A DNA stretch of 25,655 nucleotides from assembly GCA_016550425.1 (NCBI GenBank), contig JABXGS010000058.1, positions 1-25,655 of the forward strand, given 5' to 3'. The notes under the pieces were generated by a model. It made no database searches. It worked only from the letters and a program-made list of their open reading frames with translations, and was not told the origin of the DNA. Positions 20,784 to 25,655 of the stretch are shown in pieces; within the stretch, counting starts at the first letter, position 1, and each line of letters opens with the position of its first letter. Origin of the DNA: an archaeon (GTDB lineage Archaea > Asgardarchaeota > Hermodarchaeia > Hermodarchaeales > Hermodarchaeaceae). Both the position numbers and the translations under genes were made by a program.

Positions 20784-22694
20784 ATGAAACAATTATTCGG
20801 TTATGCTGGTAAGGTTTTGCGTGTCAACTTGAGCAAAAACAAGATTTTGATTGAAAAAGTAAGGGAGGACCTCATTGACAAATACCTCGGATGCACGGGT
20901 TACGCTGCAGGAGTTCTTTGGGAAGAGCTCAAACCAGGCATCGATCCACTAGGTCCCCAAAACAAGCTGATTTTTGCGACCGGTCCACTTACAGGAACCC
21001 TTTGTCCCGGTTCAGGTAGCTACGAAATTTGTACAAAGTCGCCATTAACAGGAGGCTGGGCAGAATCGCGGGCTGGCGGCTATTTTGGTCCTAAATTAAA
21101 ATTCGCTGGATTTGACTTTGTAATCTTGGAAGGAAAAGCAAAGGAACCAGTCTACTTATGGGTTCACGACGGGGAAGCTGAAATCAGAGATGCAAAGCAC
21201 CTGTGGGGCAAACCCGTTTATAACACAACCGATCTTGTTTTGGAAATGATTGATGATCCAGAAGCGTCTGTGGCATGCATTGGACCAGCGGGTGAAAAGT
21301 TGGTAAGATTTGCTGCTGTGATGAACGACAGGGACAATGCAGCAGCCAGATGCGGACCTGGTGCAGTTATGGGTTCTAAGAACGTTAAAGCAATAGCAGT
21401 GAATGGTACTCAAGAAATTTCTATCGCCCAGCCTGAGGAATTTGGAAAAGCCATAACAGATGCTGAAGAAGCACTTAACAAGAATATGCCTAATAAGCAT
21501 TTGATTATACCCCTCGGAACACTTGGATTAGTCAATGTGTACAATAGCCAAGGTGCTTTACCAACGAAACAAGGCTATACCGCTTATTTTGAAAATGCTC
21601 ATAAAATCTCCGGAGAAGCATTAGCACACACCTTCTTCCTAAAAAGACGCAGTTGCTATAGTTGCCCAATGGCATGCGATCGATATTCCGAAGTGAAAGC
21701 TGGTCCCTGGGCAACACCACCTCATCAAGGTCCGGAATATGAAACCGCAGCCATGCTTGGTTCATGGTGCTCGCACGATAATCTTGAAGCAATTGTAAAA
21801 GCGAATCATCTCTGTAATAACTACGGGATAGACACTATTTCAGCAGGCAATGTGATTGGATTTGCGATGGAATGCTTTGAAAAGGGTTTACTTACGACCG
21901 CCGATACAAATGGCCTTGAGCTTAAATGGGGAGATAGTGAAACCATAATTAATTTGATAGAGAACATTGTTGCACGGGAAGGCATAGGAGACTTGTTAGC
22001 TGAAGGCGTTAAACGGGCTGCTGCAAAAATAGGGAAGGGGGCCGAGGAATTAGCATTACATGTCAAGGGTTTAGAAATCCCTGCACATGATCCGAGAGCT
22101 GAGGCTAAGTCAGTAGCCATATTGTATGCCACCTCTCCGAGAGGTGCCTGTCACAAACATCCTTTCTTGACAGGATTATGGGAATTTAATAGGTGGACAG
22201 GTGGGCTCATAGAGTTGGGTCTTCCATTTCCACCTCCCGATAGATTTGATGAAACAGGTGTAGAAAAAGGCTTAGCTGTAAAACTGCTAATGCATCTTGG
22301 GATTATCCAAGACACGACTGGTGTTTGCAGATTTACAGCCTATGGAACTGAAGAAAATTGTTTAACTCCGAAGAGATTTGCATGGATACTCTCAGCGCTT
22401 ACCGGTCGTAAGATTGACCAATTTGAATTAATGAAAATTTCAGAAAGAATATTGAACCTCGAAAAATGCTTCAACGTTAGAGAAGGTCTTACAAGAAAAG
22501 ATGATACACTTCCTCAAAAAATCAGAGAACCCGTTGCAACAGGTCCAGCAAAAGGACAAGCTATCAAGGACCTTGACGGAATGCTCGACGAATTCTATGA
22601 TGCTTGTGGATGGGACAAAAAGACTAGTATCCCAACACGGAAAAAACTCGAAGAACTTGGACTTAAAGACGTAGCAGATCAGTTAACAGTATAA
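20784..22694 (+). CDS. aor: Tungsten-containing aldehyde:ferredoxin oxidoreductase
   Basis: It oxidises aldehydes to carboxylic acids with a W-bispyranopterin and reduces ferredoxin. The [4Fe-4S] ligands are C291, C294, C298 and C515, almost the same spacing as in the Pyrococcus enzyme. Cofactor-binding segments are GCTGYAAGVLWEEL (36-49), SPLTGGWAESRAGGYFGPKL, CGPGAVMGSKNVKA and ATSPRGACHKHP. At 636 aa it is of AOR-family length. GAGGTGA lies just before the ATG at 20784, fixing the start; the frame extends upstream into the Fe-S gene but without a ribosome site there. It may act on aldehydes from the linked dehydrogenase or from amino-acid breakdown; family members differ widely in substrate. 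Confidence 0.95.
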   Translation: MKQLFGYAGKVLRVNLSKNKILIEKVREDLIDKYLGCTGYAAGVLWEELKPGIDPLGPQNKLIFATGPLTGTLCPGSGSYEICTKSPLTGGWAESRAGGYFGPKLKFAGFDFVILEGKAKEPVYLWVHDGEAEIRDAKHLWGKPVYNTTDLVLEMIDDPEASVACIGPAGEKLVRFAAVMNDRDNAAARCGPGAVMGSKNVKAIAVNGTQEISIAQPEEFGKAITDAEEALNKNMPNKHLIIPLGTLGLVNVYNSQGALPTKQGYTAYFENAHKISGEALAHTFFLKRRSCYSCPMACDRYSEVKAGPWATPPHQGPEYETAAMLGSWCSHDNLEAIVKANHLCNNYGIDTISAGNVIGFAMECFEKGLLTTADTNGLELKWGDSETIINLIENIVAREGIGDLLAEGVKRAAAKIGKGAEELALHVKGLEIPAHDPRAEAKSVAILYATSPRGACHKHPFLTGLWEFNRWTGGLIELGLPFPPPDRFDETGVEKGLAVKLLMHLGIIQDTTGVCRFTAYGTEENCLTPKRFAWILSALTGRKIDQFELMKISERILNLEKCFNVREGLTRKDDTLPQKIREPVATGPAKGQAIKDLDGMLDEFYDACGWDKKTSIPTRKKLEELGLKDVADQLTV

Positions 22695-22696
22695 AC

Positions 22697-22732
22697 AAAA
22701 AAGCAAGACTCACCAGAGGAGTTATCTTTTTT
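22697..22732 (+). terminator. Hairpin with T run after the aldehyde oxidoreductase
   Basis: AAAAAAG (22697-22703) pairs with CTTTTTT (22726-22732), with an inner ACTC/GAGT stem. It lies between the oxidoreductase and the MoaD-like gene, so readthrough may lower expression of the latter. Confidence 0.5.
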
Positions 22733-22757
22733 CGAGGCTTTTTCGTTATCCAGTTGT

Positions 22758-23057
22758 GTGAGCACATTGGTTAAGGTAATTTTACATTATGGCTATCCTC
22801 TAACAGAAATCACTGGTAAAGCTAAGGAAGAAGTTAATGTCAAGAAAGGAGCAACCGTATTATCCCTCCTGCAAAAACTCGTAACAAAATATGGGGTTGT
22901 CTTCAAGGATTATGTTTTCTCAAATTATGAAGGAAATCAAGTGAATCAACGCATAATCATATCGTTAAATGCAAAAAGAATCTCTAACGATGTAAAGAAG
23001 ATTACATTTGAAGAGGATACTTATCTGGGAATATTCACCCCTGTTGGCGGTGGATAA
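22758..23057 (+). CDS. MoaD/ThiS-family ubiquitin-like sulfur carrier
   Basis: A 99-aa beta-grasp protein with VTKYG-type core strands and helix, ending in VGGG. The terminal Gly-Gly is the site where a MoeB-type enzyme adenylates the chain and sulfur is added for molybdopterin synthesis (or thiazole or tRNA thiolation). Presence directly after a tungsten enzyme suggests a dedicated pterin-cofactor supply. The start is GTG or a TTG three codons later; neither has a strong ribosome site. Its stop abuts the stop of the convergent MtrH-like gene with no spacer. Confidence 0.85.
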   Translation: MSTLVKVILHYGYPLTEITGKAKEEVNVKKGATVLSLLQKLVTKYGVVFKDYVFSNYEGNQVNQRIIISLNAKRISNDVKKITFEEDTYLGIFTPVGGG

Positions 23058-23978
23058 CTAAAAAATTTTGAGAAGCGGATGGTTCTTAGTTTGTTGACGG
23101 ATTCCAAATCTTCTTGCGTTATAGGCGATTATGGCATCAGCCATCGCACATGCTGGAAAAACGGCTTCAGCATCTTCGATTGGTCCATATAAGATAAAAT
23201 TGGCACCTAGTGACTGAGTGATTAAACCTGAACCTGCCAGACACGTATTGTAGGCATAGGGACCCATTTCTTTTTTCACTTTTTTCCAGGTTGTTATGGC
23301 ATTCGGTGGTCCACATCCTACAGGAAACCCATATTCACTTTTGATGATGTACACTGCTCTTGCTGAGATGCCAATGCTTGGCACATCTAAAACCGCTGTG
23401 TCAATGAGAATGTTGTGTATACCGGCTTCCTTAGCAGCTTCCAAGAGGCCTTTTTGTCCCTCGCTGCCTTCTAAAATCTCCTTTCTTCCCTCTGCCCACA
23501 CATTCCTCGGATTATAACACATGAGAACAGACGACTCTGCTCCGATTTCTTTGAGTGTGGTTATTTCATCTGAGGTTACAGCGTAATCAATCGAATTGTA
23601 GATCGCTCTTTTTATGAGCCCAGTTTCTGCGAGGTATCGCATCACCGGAATCCTTACTTCCGCCGATGGACCATCGACAAGAAATGGGGCGTCAGTTTTT
23701 TCAGACACAAAATCAACACATCGTTTTAGGGCCTCGGCTGATGGACCCACCACATCTATAATCACTGGGTTTCCAGTTATTTCTGACATTTCTTCTTGCT
23801 TCTTAAGCAAGGTTTCAGCTTGAGATTTGTCGAATTCACCCTTCATTATGTCCGTGACGATTTTGTGTCCATCATAGAATATGCTACCTATCAAGACAGT
23901 TGGATACTCCCCGGGTTGGCCCCCTACTTTCACTCCAGCGATGTCGAAGACTTTTTGTTCCTGTTCAAATTTAAACAT
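23058..23978 (-). CDS. MtrH-family methyltransferase (tetrahydromethanopterin S-methyltransferase subunit H homologue)
   Basis: A TIM-barrel methyltransferase (about 306 aa) of the MtrH family: VFDIAGVKVGGQPGEYPTVLIGSIFY at the start, then DVVGPSAEALKR, LVDGPSAEVR, DYAVTSDEI, LIDTAVLDVPS and the conserved GCGPPNAITTWKK segment. In methanogens MtrH moves methyl groups between H4MPT and a corrinoid. Stand-alone homologues beside corrinoid-activating proteins, as here, take methyl groups from a methylated corrinoid protein and hand them to H4MPT or H4F. The ATG at 23978 overlaps the end of the upstream gene by eight bases (ATGTTTAA), so translation is coupled; an upstream TTG is less likely. No other mtr genes are present. 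Confidence 0.9.
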   Translation of the reverse strand: MFKFEQEQKVFDIAGVKVGGQPGEYPTVLIGSIFYDGHKIVTDIMKGEFDKSQAETLLKKQEEMSEITGNPVIIDVVGPSAEALKRCVDFVSEKTDAPFLVDGPSAEVRIPVMRYLAETGLIKRAIYNSIDYAVTSDEITTLKEIGAESSVLMCYNPRNVWAEGRKEILEGSEGQKGLLEAAKEAGIHNILIDTAVLDVPSIGISARAVYIIKSEYGFPVGCGPPNAITTWKKVKKEMGPYAYNTCLAGSGLITQSLGANFILYGPIEDAEAVFPACAMADAIIAYNARRFGIRQQTKNHPLLKIF

Positions 23979-25655
23979 CTTTTCCAAATCTCCTGAATTG
24001 TTTGCTAACCACTGGGAATCTGTTTAAGTCTTTATGCGGGATAAACATGGCATTGGCAAACTCTGAATTAAAGTTGGAAGTGCGTGTGAGTTCAAGATAG
24101 CGGATTTTGCTCGACAGTCTCTCAGCAGTTTTTCTTGCCTCTTGTGAGAGCAACGCCATTTTAGCACCACTTAACGCGGTGTTGCCTACAAACTTGATTT
24201 TCTCCGTCGAGACTTCAGGTACTAATCCTATCAATCTCGCGCTTTCAGGATTAATGTAACTTCCAAAGGCGCCTGCAAGAAGGACTTGATCGAGATCATC
24301 AGTCTTCAGGTTAGTCTCCTTCATTAAAATCCAGCATCCAGTGTATATTGCAGCCTTTGCCAGTTGAATTTCAGTGATGTCCTTTTGTGTAACTGTTATT
24401 TCTCTTCCAGTTGCGCTTTCATTTTTCCGTACTAGTACAAATTCTACGCTATTGCCAGTGGTTCTTAATCGAGGTGTTTTCATCTTCCGGTCATAGCGTC
24501 CTCGTTGATCAATAATTCCACATTTAGCCATTTCAGCTACGACATCAACCATGCCGGACCCGCATAACCCTCTTGGTTTTACATCCCCTATTGTTTCAAA
24601 CTCAACGTGATAATCTGAATCTGGGTTGATATGCACTCTTTCAATCGCACCGGTGACGGCTTTCATTCCGTGTTTGATATGGACTCCCTCAAAAGCAGGT
24701 CCTGAGGCACACGAGCATGAAACGATGTCCTCAGAGTTGCCAACAAAAACCTCTGTGTTTGTTCCGATGTCCAGAAGTAAGGAGCGTTCTTTTGATTCGT
24801 AGATCCCGGTTGATAAGACATTTGCAATAGCGTCCGCACCGACGAAACCAGCAATAATCGGTAACACATGTACGTTAGCCTCTGGGTGTATATTGAGTTT
24901 CACCTCTCTCGCTGTAAGATCTATTGATTTTCTTATGGACGGTATAAAAGGCGAGAGGGCTAAGAATTTGGGTTGAACGCCTAAGAATAAATGGTGCATC
25001 GCAGTGTTGCCTGCGACTGTTACCTCATAGATATAGTGAGAATCAACACCAGCTTGGGTGCACGCTTCCTGCAACACCCGATTTATTCCTTCGAACGCTA
25101 ATCTTTGTAGGGTGTCTAGTCCTTCTTCATTATCCTTCACAAAGGCGATCCTTGAAACAACGTCCTCACCATGGATCATCTGGGGGTTTTCAACAGAACC
25201 TACGCCTATGGTTCTACCATTTGCCAAATCCACGACGCAACCGACAATTTTCGATGTACCGATGTCAATTGCTAATCCCAGGAGCTTATTGGACGTGTCA
25301 CCCTTTTCAACCGCTATGATCTTCTGATTATTCCATAAAGTGACGGTGATCGCCCAATTTGCTTGACGTAGGATGTTGGGCAAGTTCTTCAAAAGTTCAG
25401 ACCCGATTTCTATTTTTTCGAGACTGTATTCTTTTTTCAAGCAATCAAGGATCCTATCACAGTCTGGTCTGGCATCACCCAATGACGGTTTCTGTAAGGT
25501 GATGAAAAATTTTGTTACAGAAGGTGCTAACGGTACAGCCCTTTCTAAACCTGTGACTTGAATTTTACGTTCGCCAACTCTGCTTTCTTGGGGAACCATT
25601 ATGGTGATATCTCGTTTCAGCTTAGTACAACAAGCTAACCTATAGCCTGCATCGA
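23971..25655 (-). CDS. [2Fe-2S]-ASKHA corrinoid-activation protein (RACo/RamA-like), 5' end outside the window
   Basis: The frame is open beyond the ATG at 25599 to the window edge. The upstream codons read GYRLACCTKLKRDITI, matching the end of a plant-type [2Fe-2S] ferredoxin domain with its last cluster Cys. So the gene is longer than the ATG-bounded ORF and its 5' part is missing. After a linker (about 100 residues after the ferredoxin end) comes an ASKHA ATPase-fold domain of the DUF4445/RACo type: GLAIDIGTSKIVG, VTVAGNTAMHHLFLG, LLLDIGTNTEVFVG, CASGPAFEG, LCGSGMVDVVAEM and LAGAFGSYINPESA. Such proteins reduce Co(II) corrinoid to Co(I) with ATP. It is followed by an MtrH-like methyltransferase with an 8-nt overlap. 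A corrinoid protein is expected upstream, outside the window. Confidence 0.92.
   Translation of the reverse strand, partial: DAGYRLACCTKLKRDITIMVPQESRVGERKIQVTGLERAVPLAPSVTKFFITLQKPSLGDARPDCDRILDCLKKEYSLEKIEIGSELLKNLPNILRQANWAITVTLWNNQKIIAVEKGDTSNKLLGLAIDIGTSKIVGCVVDLANGRTIGVGSVENPQMIHGEDVVSRIAFVKDNEEGLDTLQRLAFEGINRVLQEACTQAGVDSHYIYEVTVAGNTAMHHLFLGVQPKFLALSPFIPSIRKSIDLTAREVKLNIHPEANVHVLPIIAGFVGADAIANVLSTGIYESKERSLLLDIGTNTEVFVGNSEDIVSCSCASGPAFEGVHIKHGMKAVTGAIERVHINPDSDYHVEFETIGDVKPRGLCGSGMVDVVAEMAKCGIIDQRGRYDRKMKTPRLRTTGNSVEFVLVRKNESATGREITVTQKDITEIQLAKAAIYTGCWILMKETNLKTDDLDQVLLAGAFGSYINPESARLIGLVPEVSTEKIKFVGNTALSGAKMALLSQEARKTAERLSSKIRYLELTRTSNFNSEFANAMFIPHKDLNRFPVVSKQFRRFGKDV

Noticed and set aside
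1..25655. CRISPR array, insertion sequence or prophage
   Set aside because: No regularly spaced direct repeats, transposase, integrase catalytic motif or phage structural gene was seen; the helix-hairpin-helix protein has only an integrase-like N terminus.

Overview
The window is archaeal. Promoters have TATA boxes about 26 bp upstream of start codons (two genes look leaderless), and Shine-Dalgarno sites of the GGAGGTGA type precede most other genes. Marker families include a tetrahydromethanopterin S-methyltransferase H homologue, a tungsten-type aldehyde:ferredoxin oxidoreductase and a stand-alone Lrp/AsnC ligand domain. A recognisable but degenerate Ras/Rab-type small GTPase points to an Asgard archaeon, for example a Thorarchaeota-like lineage. 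That placement is inference from gene content; nothing in the window is a phylogenetic marker.

Left block (1-8.2 kb). This is a mosaic of small, mostly single genes on both strands: a LAGLIDADG-like protein running off the left edge and coupled to an unknown gene, a secreted protein, a DDAH-type amidinohydrolase, a cysteine-rich protein, the degenerate GTPase, a helix-hairpin-helix (DUF4332-like) protein, a membrane-anchored metallo-beta-lactamase-fold enzyme, an AsnC-type domain and an EF-Tu-domain-2-like protein. Six copies of one unrecognised module lie in the intergenic gaps, all on the + strand. Each carries a peptide-like segment (consensus VTTKEYMEQGAGVIHRCF), and four are followed within about 20-30 nt by a hairpin, with a T-rich run in the best copies. 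No copy is seen to the right of 8.2 kb. This is the clearest candidate for something undescribed.

Middle block (8.2-14.1 kb). A soluble two-subunit molybdopterin oxidoreductase (catalytic subunit plus a 16-Cys ferredoxin-like subunit, ATGA overlap) is followed by a fatty-acid-type acyl-CoA ligase and a secreted tandem rhodanese. The rhodanese gene ends in an unusual multi-hairpin terminator.

Right block (14.3-25.6 kb). A complete branched-chain-amino-acid-type ABC transporter is split into two convergent units, livGF (+) and livKHM (-), whose 3' ends overlap by 26 bp. Divergent from livK, sharing a symmetric TATA box, runs an operon of zinc alcohol dehydrogenase, four-cluster Fe-S protein, aldehyde:ferredoxin oxidoreductase and a MoaD/ThiS-like protein. 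Converging on it with zero spacing is a minus-strand pair: a [2Fe-2S]-ASKHA corrinoid-activation protein (5' end outside the window) translationally coupled to an MtrH-family methyltransferase.

Taken together, the right two thirds suggests uptake of amino acids or related carboxylates, oxidation through alcohol, aldehyde and acid to an acyl-CoA with ferredoxin as electron carrier, and methyl transfer from a corrinoid protein into the H4MPT (archaeal Wood-Ljungdahl) pathway. The substrates are not determined by the sequence.
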